Below the pieces are notes generated by a model. That model made no database searches. It had not been told where the DNA came from and saw nothing but the letters and a program-made list of their open reading frames with translations. Shown piece by piece: positions 24,013 through 31,898 of a stretch of 37,697 nt of DNA. Source of the stretch: Oxalobacteraceae bacterium UBA6704 (lineage in GTDB: Bacteria > Pseudomonadota > Gammaproteobacteria > Burkholderiales > Burkholderiaceae_D); the NCBI GenBank assembly GCA_002454505.1, contig DKJA01000045.1, positions 1 to 37,697 of the forward strand, written 5' to 3'. Position 1 is the stretch's first letter; each line of letters opens with the position of its first letter. Both the position numbers and the translations under genes were made by a program.

Positions 24013-25383
24013 TTATACGTGGAGCAGCAGGTGCTCGCGCTCCCATGGGCTGATGACGGTCATGAACTCCTGGTGTTCCAGGTCCTTGATCGCCGCGTAC
24101 ACGTCGATGAAACGCTCGCCCAGCACGCTGCGCAGCTTCTCTTCCTTGCGCAGCAGGCCCAGCGCTTCCGGCAGGCCTTGCGGCAGCTCGTAGGCCTTGT
24201 CGTAGGCGCTGCCGGTGGTGATCGCCGTCGGCTCGATCTGCTCCGTCATGCCCAGGTAGCCGCAGGCCAGCGTGACCGCGAGGGCCAGATACGGATTGGC
24301 GTCCGAGCCGATGATGCGGTTTTCCACGCGGCGGTCCTGGATGCCCGATTCGGGTACGCGGAAGCCGACGGTGCGGTTGTCCACGCCCCACTGGATATTG
24401 ATCGGCGCGGCCGTATGGCGCACCAGGCGGCGGTACGAATTCACGTACGGCGCCACGATCGCCAGCGCGCAAGGCATGTAGCGCTGCAGGCCGCCGATAT
24501 AGTGCTTGAACAGCGTGGACGGCGAACCATCCTCGTTGGAGAAGATGTTCCAGTTGGTCTTTGCATCGACGACGCTCTGGTGGATGTGCATCGCCGATCC
24601 CGGTTCGCCGGCCATCGGCTTGGCCATGAACGTGGCGTACATGTGGTGCTTCAGCGCCGCCTCGCGCAGCGTGCGCTTGAAGAAGAACACCTTGTCCGCC
24701 AGGCCCAGCGGCTCGCCGTGCAGGAAGTTGATCTCCATCTGGCCGGCGCCGATTTCATGGATCAGCGTGTCCACGTCGAGGCCCATCAGGTCGCAGTAAT
24801 CGTAGATGTCCTCGAACAGCGGATCGAACTCGTTGACGGCGTCGATGCTGTACACCTGGCGCGACGTTTCGGCACGGCCGCTGCGGCCCACCGGCGCCTT
24901 CAGCGGCAGGTCGGGGTCGGAGATCTTCGCGGTGAGATAAAACTCAAGTTCCGGTGCCACCACGGGCTTCCAGCCCTTTTCCTCGTACAGCTTGAGCACG
25001 CGGCGCAGCACCGAGCGGGGCGCGAAATCGACCAGCCGGCCGTCGGCGAAATAGCAGTCGTGGATCACCTGCGCGGTGGGGTCGGAGGCCCAAGGCACCA
25101 TCGTGATCGTGGTGGGATCGGCCTTCAGGATCATGTCCCGGTCCGTGCTGGAAATGGCGCGGTCGTAGGCCGGATCGTCGGTGGGGGAATTGCCGGTAAC
25201 GGTCATGCCCAGCACCGCCTCGGGGATGCGCATGCCGCGCTCCTGGGTGAATTTCACGCGGGGCAGGATCTTGCCGCGGGCGACGCCCGTCAGGTCGGGC
25301 ACCAGGCATTCGATTTCAGTGACTCGCTTCTCGTTGAGCCACTCGTCCATATCGGTATAACTGAAGTTGTCGCGGATAGCCAT
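24013..25383 (-). CDS. puuA: Gamma-glutamylputrescine synthetase (PuuA-like, glutamine synthetase family)
   Basis: A 456-residue member of the glutamine synthetase family that ligates glutamate to putrescine using ATP. Seen are VTEIECLVPDLTGVARGKILP near the N-terminus, the metal-site APELEFYL, GAGQMEINFLHGEPL, the substrate-loop MAGEPGSAMHIHQS, and the catalytic NIQWGVDNRTVGFRVPES and RVENRIIGSDANPYLALA. The ATG at 25383 has GGAGCAAGAGA before it and gives the family start MAIRDNFSYTDMDEWL; the in-frame ATG at 25452 is less likely. It lies between puuD and spuC in one transcription unit. Ordinary GlnA is ruled out by the N-terminal sequence and neighbours. Confidence 0.9.
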   Translation of the reverse strand: MAIRDNFSYTDMDEWLNEKRVTEIECLVPDLTGVARGKILPRVKFTQERGMRIPEAVLGMTVTGNSPTDDPAYDRAISSTDRDMILKADPTTITMVPWASDPTAQVIHDCYFADGRLVDFAPRSVLRRVLKLYEEKGWKPVVAPELEFYLTAKISDPDLPLKAPVGRSGRAETSRQVYSIDAVNEFDPLFEDIYDYCDLMGLDVDTLIHEIGAGQMEINFLHGEPLGLADKVFFFKRTLREAALKHHMYATFMAKPMAGEPGSAMHIHQSVVDAKTNWNIFSNEDGSPSTLFKHYIGGLQRYMPCALAIVAPYVNSYRRLVRHTAAPINIQWGVDNRTVGFRVPESGIQDRRVENRIIGSDANPYLALAVTLACGYLGMTEQIEPTAITTGSAYDKAYELPQGLPEALGLLRKEEKLRSVLGERFIDVYAAIKDLEHQEFMTVISPWEREHLLLHV

Positions 25384-25417
25384 TCTCTTGCTCCAATAAG
25401 TCAAAGTTCGCGGTCCG

Positions 25418-25483
25418 GGCGTGGGCCGCGTCCCTGCATCTGACTCTGGCAAGAACAGCTACGGAAGTCCTCCGGCCCACGCC
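25418..25483 (-). promoter_or_regulatory. Stable stem-loop between puuD and puuA
   Basis: GGCGTGGGCCG (25418-25428) and CGGCCCACGCC (25473-25483) are perfect 11-base complements separated by 44 bases. A smaller hairpin, CGGA/TCCG, nests near the right arm. The stem ends 35 bases before the puuA ATG and leaves its Shine-Dalgarno sequence free. It could be an RNA-processing or stability element, or part of a ligand-sensing leader. Confidence 0.5.
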
Positions 25484-25496
25484 TCGTACGTATTCA

Positions 25497-26261
25497 TCAT
25501 CCCCGCCCTTGGCGCTGCGCCTGGAATTCGCGGCACGCATCGCCGAACGCCAGGAACATCTTCATCGAGTCGGGGTTTTCCGTGATGCGCCACTCGGGGT
25601 GCCACTGCACCGCCAGCGTGAAGCCATGCGCGGAGCCCACGGTATAAGCTTCCACCAGCCCGTCGTGCGCCACCGCTTCCACGGTGAGGCCGGGGGCCAG
25701 CTGGTCGATGCCCTGCCCGTGCAGGGAATTGACCGTGATTTCCTGCGGATTGCCCAGCATCTCGGCAAACTTGCCGCCCGCCGTCAGGTGGATCGGATGC
25801 GCCGGGCCGTACTGCACTTCCAGCGCATCGTCCTCGCGGTCGCGGTGGTCCATCATGCCGGGCACTTCCTGCACCGCCTGGTGCAGCGTGCCGCCCAGCG
25901 CCACGTTGATCTCCTGGAAGCCGCGGCAGATACCCAGCAGCGGTATGCCCCGCTTCACTGCGGCGCGGATCAGCGGCAGCGTCGTCGCATCGCGCGCCGC
26001 GTCCAGCGGCAGGGACGGGTCGTGGATCGCCTGCCCGTACAGGTCCGCATGCACATTCGATGCGGAGCCCGTCAGCATCACACCGTCCGCCAGGTGCAGC
26101 ACCGCTTCCATGTCCGTCAGTTCGGCCAGCGCAGGCAGGATCAGCGGCATGCAGCGCGCGCCGAGCACGACGGCGTTGACGTACTTGTTTTGCGCGGCAT
26201 GATTCGGAAAATGACCGATCTGCCGGGTGCACGCTGGCACGAGGACGATGGGACGGCGCAT
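25497..26261 (-). CDS. puuD: Gamma-glutamyl-GABA hydrolase (PuuD-like, class I glutamine amidotransferase fold)
   Basis: A 254-residue peptidase C26 member that splits gamma-glutamyl-GABA into GABA and glutamate. The nucleophile Cys112 lies in LLGICRGFQEINV. His221 and Glu223 complete the triad in QWHPEW, and VMLTGSASNVHADLYG forms the expected loop. It is the first gene of puuD-puuA-spuC and starts with CGGAG upstream, divergent from an MFS gene. All active-site residues are intact. Confidence 0.92.
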   Translation of the reverse strand: MRRPIVLVPACTRQIGHFPNHAAQNKYVNAVVLGARCMPLILPALAELTDMEAVLHLADGVMLTGSASNVHADLYGQAIHDPSLPLDAARDATTLPLIRAAVKRGIPLLGICRGFQEINVALGGTLHQAVQEVPGMMDHRDREDDALEVQYGPAHPIHLTAGGKFAEMLGNPQEITVNSLHGQGIDQLAPGLTVEAVAHDGLVEAYTVGSAHGFTLAVQWHPEWRITENPDSMKMFLAFGDACREFQAQRQGRG

Positions 26262-26377
26262 GGCAAACTCCGCAAACGTGATGACTTCAATCTAACACAG
26301 TTTCCCATTATCATTGCGCACGCGAAGCAACGCATCAAATCAGATCCTAACACTGCCTCCTTGAACAGAATTCCCCC

Positions 26378-26419
26378 TTTACGCGCTTTTTACGCGCAGA
26401 TCGCCAGGTTTTTACGTGA
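26378..26419. promoter_or_regulatory. Three phased TTTACGYG direct repeats
   Basis: TTTACGCGC occurs at 26378 and 26389 and TTTACGTGA at 26411, so the spacings are 11 and 22 bases, one and two helical turns. They lie between divergent puuD and the MFS gene, 22-63 bases before the latter. Same-face repeats are typical of a bound regulator. The rest of 26262-26440 shows only weak promoter-like AT-rich stretches. Confidence 0.45.
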
Positions 26420-26440
26420 CTTTTATTCTTTTGACATGCC

Positions 26441-27571
26441 ATGAAAAACCTCCCATGGCGTGATTTCCTGGCCCTTGTGGTCAGCATCGGCGTTGTCGGC
26501 CTGGGCCTCGGCGCGACCATTCCGCTGACCGCGCTGACGCTCGATGCGCGCGGCGCCGGCACGCAGGCGATCGGCATCGTCACGGCCGCCAGCGCGCTGG
26601 GCATTCTCGGCGTGGCGCCGTTCGTTACCGGCTGGGTAGCGAGATACGGACCGCGGGCGACGATGATGGCGGCCGTGTGGGTTGCCGCGTTGTCGACGTG
26701 TGCGATGCAGGTATCGGATAACGCATGGCTGTGGTGCCTGCTGCGTGGCCTGTTCGGTGCCGCGATGGGCGTGCTGTTCACCATCGGCGAAGCGTGGGTC
26801 AACCGCCTCGCGCCGGACAATTCGCGCGGCCGCGTGGTGGCCATCTACACCACCAGCTTTACCTTGTTTCAGCTGACCGGCCCGGCGCTGGTGGCGCTGC
26901 TGAACGGCCGCATCGACTACAGCTTCGCCGCCTGCGGCCTGCTGTTCATGGCCGCGCTGCCCGGCCTCGCGCTGCTGGATGGCACCCGCCTGCCGCAGGA
27001 ACCTGAGACGCATGCACGCTGGCAGGCGGTGCTGCCGCACATGCCGATGATCGCGATGGGCGCAGCCTTCTTCGCGCTGTTCGACACGCTGATCCTCGCG
27101 CTGCTGCCCGTGTATGCGATGCGGCAGGGGATCGTCACCGAGCTGGCGCTGATTTCGGCCACCGTGGTGCTGGTCGGCGACACCGCATTGCAGTTCGCCA
27201 TGGGCGCGCTGGCCGACCGCTACGGCCGTTGGCGCGTGCACGTCGGCTGCGGCGTCGCCGTCTGCCTGCTGCTGCCGCTGCTGCCTTTCGCAGCGGGCAT
27301 TCCCTGGTTGTGGTGGACCTTGCTGGTGGCGCTCGGCGCGGCGGCCGGCGCGATCTACATGCTGGCGCTGGTGGCCTGCGGGGAGAAGTTCACCGGCGCT
27401 TCGTTGACGACTGCGAGCGCGCTGGTGAATGCGTCATGGGGCATCGCCAGCGCCGCCGGGCCGCTGGCCACGGGTGCGATGATGGAGCGGGTGGGGATCA
27501 ATGCGCTGCCGGCGGTGCTGTTTGTTGTGTGTGCGCTGTTTCTGGTGAGTGCTTGGTTCGAGCGGCGGTGA
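26441..27571 (+). CDS. MFS transporter (YcaD-like)
   Basis: A 376-residue inner-membrane transporter with 12 hydrophobic segments. The first begins at about residue 9, and the loop between segments 2 and 3 carries a GWVARYGPRATM variant of the MFS signature. The second-half repeat is GALADRYGRWRV. LWCLLRGLFGAAMGVLFTIGEAWVN matches the YcaD/UMF group, whose substrates are mostly unknown. It has no clear Shine-Dalgarno sequence. Its stop codon is directly adjacent to that of the convergent Cys-rich protein gene. Divergence from puuD is not evidence enough to assign a polyamine substrate. Confidence 0.85.
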   Translation: MKNLPWRDFLALVVSIGVVGLGLGATIPLTALTLDARGAGTQAIGIVTAASALGILGVAPFVTGWVARYGPRATMMAAVWVAALSTCAMQVSDNAWLWCLLRGLFGAAMGVLFTIGEAWVNRLAPDNSRGRVVAIYTTSFTLFQLTGPALVALLNGRIDYSFAACGLLFMAALPGLALLDGTRLPQEPETHARWQAVLPHMPMIAMGAAFFALFDTLILALLPVYAMRQGIVTELALISATVVLVGDTALQFAMGALADRYGRWRVHVGCGVAVCLLLPLLPFAAGIPWLWWTLLVALGAAAGAIYMLALVACGEKFTGASLTTASALVNASWGIASAAGPLATGAMMERVGINALPAVLFVVCALFLVSAWFERR

Positions 27572-28255
27572 TTAGTCCAGATGGTCGAACGGGTTGTTGG
27601 AACGGGCGCATTGCAGGAACGGCGTGGCGCCCTCCTTCCAGATCTTCGGCGGCTCGCGGGTATCGCAAACCGTTTTCAGTGTGGGCGGGCTGAAGATGTC
27701 CTTGACCTTGCCGGTCCTGTCGATCACGAAGCCCGTGCCATCGATCAGCGTCGTCGTGTGGCAATCGTCCGGCGAGCAGTAGCGTTCGCAGTCCTTGCAG
27801 ACCATTCCCTCGCCTTCATGGAATGGCAGGCAATGGTCGTATTCCGCCTGCACCAGGATCGCCATATCATCGATCGCAAAGTAGCCGCATTTCCTGATGC
27901 GTTCGCCATTCGGGCCCTTACTGCGCACGTTGAATCGGCTGACGCCTTCCTGATTGAGCGGATAGTCGCCCTCACCCCAATACTCGATATCGGAAACGAC
28001 TACCAGGCCGGTCGCGTCGATCGCCACCATTTCGTAGGGTTCATCGATCTTGATGACTGCCTTGCCGTTGGCCTCGAACGGTAACCTGGCGAGATATTGC
28101 ACCTTGACTCTCCGTTCGGTCCCAACCGACTCGAAGCACGCTGCATCCCACATGTCCTTGTCATCCTGCCGCGGGCACTTATCCGCAGCATATGCGGCCA
28201 GTGACAGCAGCATGCCGAGCGTCGCGACGAGCATGCGATATAAATTGGTCATCAC
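27572..28255 (-). CDS. Exported Cys-rich protein, WG-repeat-like (paralogue 1)
   Basis: A 227-residue protein with a signal peptide at 1-23 (ending AAYA). Ten Cys in the mature part include the cluster VCKDCERYCSPDDC. The stretch KCGYFAIDDMAILVQAEYDHCLPFHEGEGMV has the look of a WG repeat (GYF...I....YD...PF.EG.A.V). It aligns end to end with the next gene, including all ten Cys, and both end in NPFDHL or DPFNHL. An oxidised periplasmic or surface location with up to five disulfides is likely. I do not recognise a named family. Its position suggests, without proof, an immunity role. Confidence 0.75.
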   Translation of the reverse strand: MMTNLYRMLVATLGMLLSLAAYAADKCPRQDDKDMWDAACFESVGTERRVKVQYLARLPFEANGKAVIKIDEPYEMVAIDATGLVVVSDIEYWGEGDYPLNQEGVSRFNVRSKGPNGERIRKCGYFAIDDMAILVQAEYDHCLPFHEGEGMVCKDCERYCSPDDCHTTTLIDGTGFVIDRTGKVKDIFSPPTLKTVCDTREPPKIWKEGATPFLQCARSNNPFDHLD

Positions 28256-28279
28256 GGTTGAGTTACCTCCCTGACCGCG

Positions 28280-28963
28280 CTACTTGAGATGATTGAATGG
28301 ATCGCTTGGTGAAGGCCCGCATTTCAGATATTTGACGTCCCCTGTGCCGGTGATGGCAGGCGGTTTTCCGGTTTCGCAGGCATTCTCCAGCGAAGGCGGC
28401 GTAAAGGTTTTCTCGACCTTGCCGTCGGCGCCGATCGAAAAGCCTTCGCCGCCGATGAAGGTCAGTTTATGGCAACCGTCCAGCGCACAGTAGGCCTGGC
28501 AGTTGGTACAGGCCTGGGCCTTGCCGTGAAAAAAAGGCTTGCAGCTGTCATATCGGGCCGGCGTGATGATGGCTAATTCTCTGATCCTGAAATAACCGCA
28601 CTTGCTTACAACCCGCCCGCCTGGCTCTTCACCCTGCATGGAAAAACGACTGATCCCCTCTTCGCTGCCCGGCCAGTCGCTGTCGCCGCCGGCATGAATG
28701 CCGGGAATAACGATCAAGCCACGCCGGTCGATTGCCACGGTCTCGCGCGGTCGATCGATCACGACGACCGCCATGCCATTCGCGCTGAACTCAATCCTGT
28801 TGAGGTACTTCGGGATAATCCTTCGTTCCGTACCCTTATTTTCGAAACAGTCGGCACTCCAGATACCGTTGGCGCCGGTCTGCGGACAATGTTCCCCAGC
28901 CGTTGCGGCGTATGCCAGCAGCAAGCCGAACGCGGTAACGATGAAACGGAGACATGCTTTCAT
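28280..28963 (-). CDS. Exported Cys-rich protein, WG-repeat-like (paralogue 2)
   Basis: A 227-residue paralogue of the downstream gene, separated from it by 24 bases. The signal peptide covers residues 1-22 (ending AATA). The mature part has ten Cys at matching positions, including the CxxCxxxCxxxxC cluster in ACTNCQAYCALDGC, and a WG-repeat-like CGYFRIRELAIITPARYDSCKPF. Its ATG overlaps the stop of the Tae4-like fragment by ATGA, as in coupled genes. The pair clearly arose by tandem duplication followed by strong divergence. No enzyme motif is visible. Confidence 0.75.
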   Translation of the reverse strand: MKACLRFIVTAFGLLLAYAATAGEHCPQTGANGIWSADCFENKGTERRIIPKYLNRIEFSANGMAVVVIDRPRETVAIDRRGLIVIPGIHAGGDSDWPGSEEGISRFSMQGEEPGGRVVSKCGYFRIRELAIITPARYDSCKPFFHGKAQACTNCQAYCALDGCHKLTFIGGEGFSIGADGKVEKTFTPPSLENACETGKPPAITGTGDVKYLKCGPSPSDPFNHLK

Positions 28964-29118
28964 TTGCCGACGAGATCCAGGGCTGGCCCGCCGATTTTCC
29001 GGTACACCCCGTTCGAGTCCAGTTCATGAGCCGGATAATACCGTTTCATATCCACCCAAGATGGACGACGCGCCTCGATCACAACCGACTTACCACCTGC
29101 GCTGGCTTTAATCGGCAC
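28960..29118 (-). pseudogene. Fragment resembling the N-terminus of a Tae4-type T6SS amidase effector
   Basis: An open frame closes at 28960 and runs back to a possible GTG at 29118, which has AGGG eight bases upstream. It encodes 52 residues containing RRPSWVDMKRYYP (18-30) and GVYRKIGGPALDLVGK at the end. The RPSW...YP...VY.KIGG pattern resembles the start of Tae4 amidases, in which the catalytic block NTCAIRMS should follow; here the frame stops first. The stop overlaps the start of the Cys-rich paralogue 2 gene. The most likely reading is a truncated effector, its 3' part deleted. The family assignment is from memory of the motif and is moderate at best. The frame is open a further 13 codons upstream. 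Confidence 0.5.
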
Positions 29119-29200
29119 GTCCACATCCCTGGTTAATTTAATAACCAGAAAATTATAACGTCAGTCAGATTTCCTGCGCACGGTTGTGATCGCAGCCGAT

Positions 29201-31888
29201 TTATTCTGCGGTCACTGCGGCCGTCCGCACCACCGCAATCAACTGCCTGATCTCCGGCACACAAGACCCGCAATTCCCGCCCGCCTTCACACACGCAGTG
29301 ACCTCGGACGAGGTTTTCAAATCCCTGTCCCGGATCGCATCGCAGATCGTATTGCGCCCCACGCCAAAGCACGAACACACGGTCGGGCCGGCATCGGCGC
29401 CCTGCTGCAACGGACGGCCCGCCAGCACGCCGGCACGCTCCGCATCGGTGACCGCCTCGTTGGCGAACAGTCCGGCAAGCCACGCGCGTTCGGGCAGGTC
29501 GGGCCGCGGCGAGATGAACACCACCTGCTCGATGCGGTCGTTCACCATGTGCACGGCGCGGTGCACGCCGGCGCTGCGGTCCGTATATTCGAGCCAGTCG
29601 GCGTCCGCGTCGTCGATGCTGAGCAGGCCGCGCGCCCAGGCGCCAAAGTCGGCGATGCGGTTGCGGCCGGCCAGTTCGTAGCGGTGGAAACCGGCGCCCT
29701 GCGCGCGGGTCCAATAGGCCACGTCGTCGAGCGACAGCGCGGCGCGGGACAGCACGAAACCATGCCACTGCACGGGAAAGCGGTCGACCAGCACCGGCGT
29801 GTGCTTGAACTCCGGCTCGCCGGACACCGGATCGACCACGGGATTGACCAGCGCACCCACGCGCGCATCGGACGACGTCTGCGCATTCCAGTGAATCGGG
29901 ATGAACACGCTGCCGCGCGCGATGCCGCCGCCGTGCCGCACCCGCGCCACCATGCTGCCCCATGGCGACGCGATGCGTGCCAGTTCGTTCTCGCGCACGC
30001 CGCACAGCAGCGCATCCTGCGGATGCAAGTCGACGAACGATTCCGCCGTGTGGTCGGCCAGCTTCGGTGCGCGGCCCGTGCGCGTCATCGTGTGCCACTG
30101 GTCGCGCACGCGGCCCGTGTTCAGCACCAGCGGATAGTCGCTGTCGGCAGCGTTTTGCGGCGCGCGCGGCGGCGTCGGCACGAAGCGCGCGCGGCCATCG
30201 GGAAAGGAAAAGCGATTATCGGAAAACACGCGGCGGCCCAGCGGCCATTGCATGGGTTGCAGCGCATCGTAGCCATCGCGGCCGATTTCAGCCAGCGCAC
30301 CGATGTCGAATGCGCGCGGCAGATCGTCCACGGTGTTGCGGAACGCGGAGAGACGCGCATGTTCCGCAAAAATCGCGGACTGGTGCGACCAGTCAAAGCC
30401 GTCGTAGCCCAGCCGCTGTGCAAAGTCCGCAAGGATCTGCCAGTCGGCACGCGCCTCACCAGGCGCCGGCAGGAAAGCACGCTGGCGCGAGATGCGCCGT
30501 TCGGAATTGGTGACAGTGCCGTCCTTCTCGCCCCACGCCAGCGCGGGCAGCAGCACGTGCGCAAAGGCGTTGGTATCCGTGTCGCGCACCACGTCGGTGG
30601 CGATCACCAGTTCCGCCTTTTCCAGCGCGCGGCGTATCTGGTCGGCATCCGGCATGCTGACCATCGGGTTCGTGGCGATGATCCACACCGCCTTCACCTT
30701 GCCGGCCTCGATCGCGTGGAACAGATCCACCGCTTTCAGACCCGCCCTGTCCGCGATGCGCGGCGAGTTCCAGAACGTTTGCACGGCGTTGCGATGCGCC
30801 GGCTGGTCCAGGTCCAGATGGGCGGCCAGCATATTGGCCAGGCCGCCCACTTCGCGGCCGCCCATCGCGTTCGGCTGGCCCGTGATCGAGAACGGCCCCA
30901 TGCCGGGCTTGCCGATCCGGCCGCCCGCCAGATGGCAGTTGATGATCGCGTTGACCTTGTCGGTGCCGGCCGACGACTGGTTCACGCCCATCGAAAAGCC
31001 GGTGATGACTTGCGGCGTGGCAGCGAACGCTTCGTAGAATGCCAGCACATCTTCCACATTGAGCTTGCATGCGCGGGCGACCGCCTGCGGTGTGATGTCG
31101 GCCGCTGCCAGCGCATCATCAAAGCCGCGCGTATGCTGTTCGATGAAGGCGGGATCCACCGCGCCGATGCGGGACAGGTAAGCCAGCAGCCCGTTGAACA
31201 GCCAGACGTCCGTGCCCGGCTTGACGGGCAGGTGCAGGTCCGCCATTTCGCACGTGGCGGTGCGCCGCGGATCGATCACTACGATCTTCATGTCCGGCCG
31301 CGCCTCCTTGGCCTGCGCGATGCGCTGGAACAGGATCGGGTGGCACCACGCCAGGTTCGAGCCGACGAGGACGATCATGTCGGCGATTTCCAGGTCGGCG
31401 TAATCGACCGGCACCAGGTCTTCGCCGAACGCACGCTTGTGGCCGGCGACGGCGGACGACATGCACAGCCGCGAATTGGTGTCGATATTGGCGCTGCCGA
31501 CGTAGCCCTTCATCAGCTTGTTGGCGACGTAATAGTCTTCCGTCAGCAGCTGGCCGGAGACATACAGGGCAACGGCATCCGGACCGTGCTCGTCGACGAT
31601 CGCCCGCCATTGGCTGGCCGCGCGGTCCAGTGCAGCGTCCCACGACACCTGCCGCAGCTGGCCATCTTCCCGCACTTGCGGATGCAGCAACCGGCCATCT
31701 AGGCCCAGCGTTTCGCCCAGTGCCGAACCTTTTACGCACAGTCGGCCGAAGTTCGCCGGGTGTGCCCTGTCGCCTTCGACGGTCGCCGGCTGTGCACCTT
31801 GCGGCACTGCCTTCACGCCGCAGCCGACGCCGCAGTAAGGACAGGTGGTGCGGACAGGCAGATGTTCCTGGGACAGGTTCACGTTCAT
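29201..31888 (-). CDS. nasA: Assimilatory nitrate reductase, catalytic subunit
   Basis: An 895-residue cytoplasmic molybdoenzyme reducing nitrate to nitrite. An N-terminal [4Fe-4S] site is formed by Cys16, Cys19, Cys23 and Cys51 (TCPYCGVGCG...RLCVKG). The molybdenum ligand is probably Cys142 in DTNSRLCMSS. The bis-MGD domains follow, with QPNAMGGREVGGLAN and ATNPMVSMPD. A C-terminal BFD-type [2Fe-2S] domain (VCSCFGVGR...CVKAGGNCGSCVPEI) marks the assimilatory type that takes electrons from a flavoprotein. It starts ten bases after the FAD reductase gene and is the last recognised gene of the nas operon. Naming varies: it corresponds to Klebsiella NasA and Bacillus NasC. Confidence 0.94.
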   Translation of the reverse strand: MNVNLSQEHLPVRTTCPYCGVGCGVKAVPQGAQPATVEGDRAHPANFGRLCVKGSALGETLGLDGRLLHPQVREDGQLRQVSWDAALDRAASQWRAIVDEHGPDAVALYVSGQLLTEDYYVANKLMKGYVGSANIDTNSRLCMSSAVAGHKRAFGEDLVPVDYADLEIADMIVLVGSNLAWCHPILFQRIAQAKEARPDMKIVVIDPRRTATCEMADLHLPVKPGTDVWLFNGLLAYLSRIGAVDPAFIEQHTRGFDDALAAADITPQAVARACKLNVEDVLAFYEAFAATPQVITGFSMGVNQSSAGTDKVNAIINCHLAGGRIGKPGMGPFSITGQPNAMGGREVGGLANMLAAHLDLDQPAHRNAVQTFWNSPRIADRAGLKAVDLFHAIEAGKVKAVWIIATNPMVSMPDADQIRRALEKAELVIATDVVRDTDTNAFAHVLLPALAWGEKDGTVTNSERRISRQRAFLPAPGEARADWQILADFAQRLGYDGFDWSHQSAIFAEHARLSAFRNTVDDLPRAFDIGALAEIGRDGYDALQPMQWPLGRRVFSDNRFSFPDGRARFVPTPPRAPQNAADSDYPLVLNTGRVRDQWHTMTRTGRAPKLADHTAESFVDLHPQDALLCGVRENELARIASPWGSMVARVRHGGGIARGSVFIPIHWNAQTSSDARVGALVNPVVDPVSGEPEFKHTPVLVDRFPVQWHGFVLSRAALSLDDVAYWTRAQGAGFHRYELAGRNRIADFGAWARGLLSIDDADADWLEYTDRSAGVHRAVHMVNDRIEQVVFISPRPDLPERAWLAGLFANEAVTDAERAGVLAGRPLQQGADAGPTVCSCFGVGRNTICDAIRDRDLKTSSEVTACVKAGGNCGSCVPEIRQLIAVVRTAAVTAE

Positions 31889-31898
31889 TCCAATTCGA

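Noticed and set aside
25384..25452. Extended N-terminus for puuA from the ATG at 25452
   Set aside because: The extra 23 residues are not family-like, and the ATG at 25383 has the good ribosome site and the conserved MAIRDNFSYTDM start.
25459..25497. 12-codon frame (MNTYEAWAGGLP) overlapping the puuD stop
   Set aside because: The TGATG overlap is suggestive, but the frame is too short to judge and lies in the arm of the puuD-puuA stem-loop, which explains its sequence.
29186..31702. 838-codon plus-strand frame opposite the nitrate reductase
   Set aside because: Antisense to an enzyme with complete cofactor motifs; composition is that of a shadow frame.
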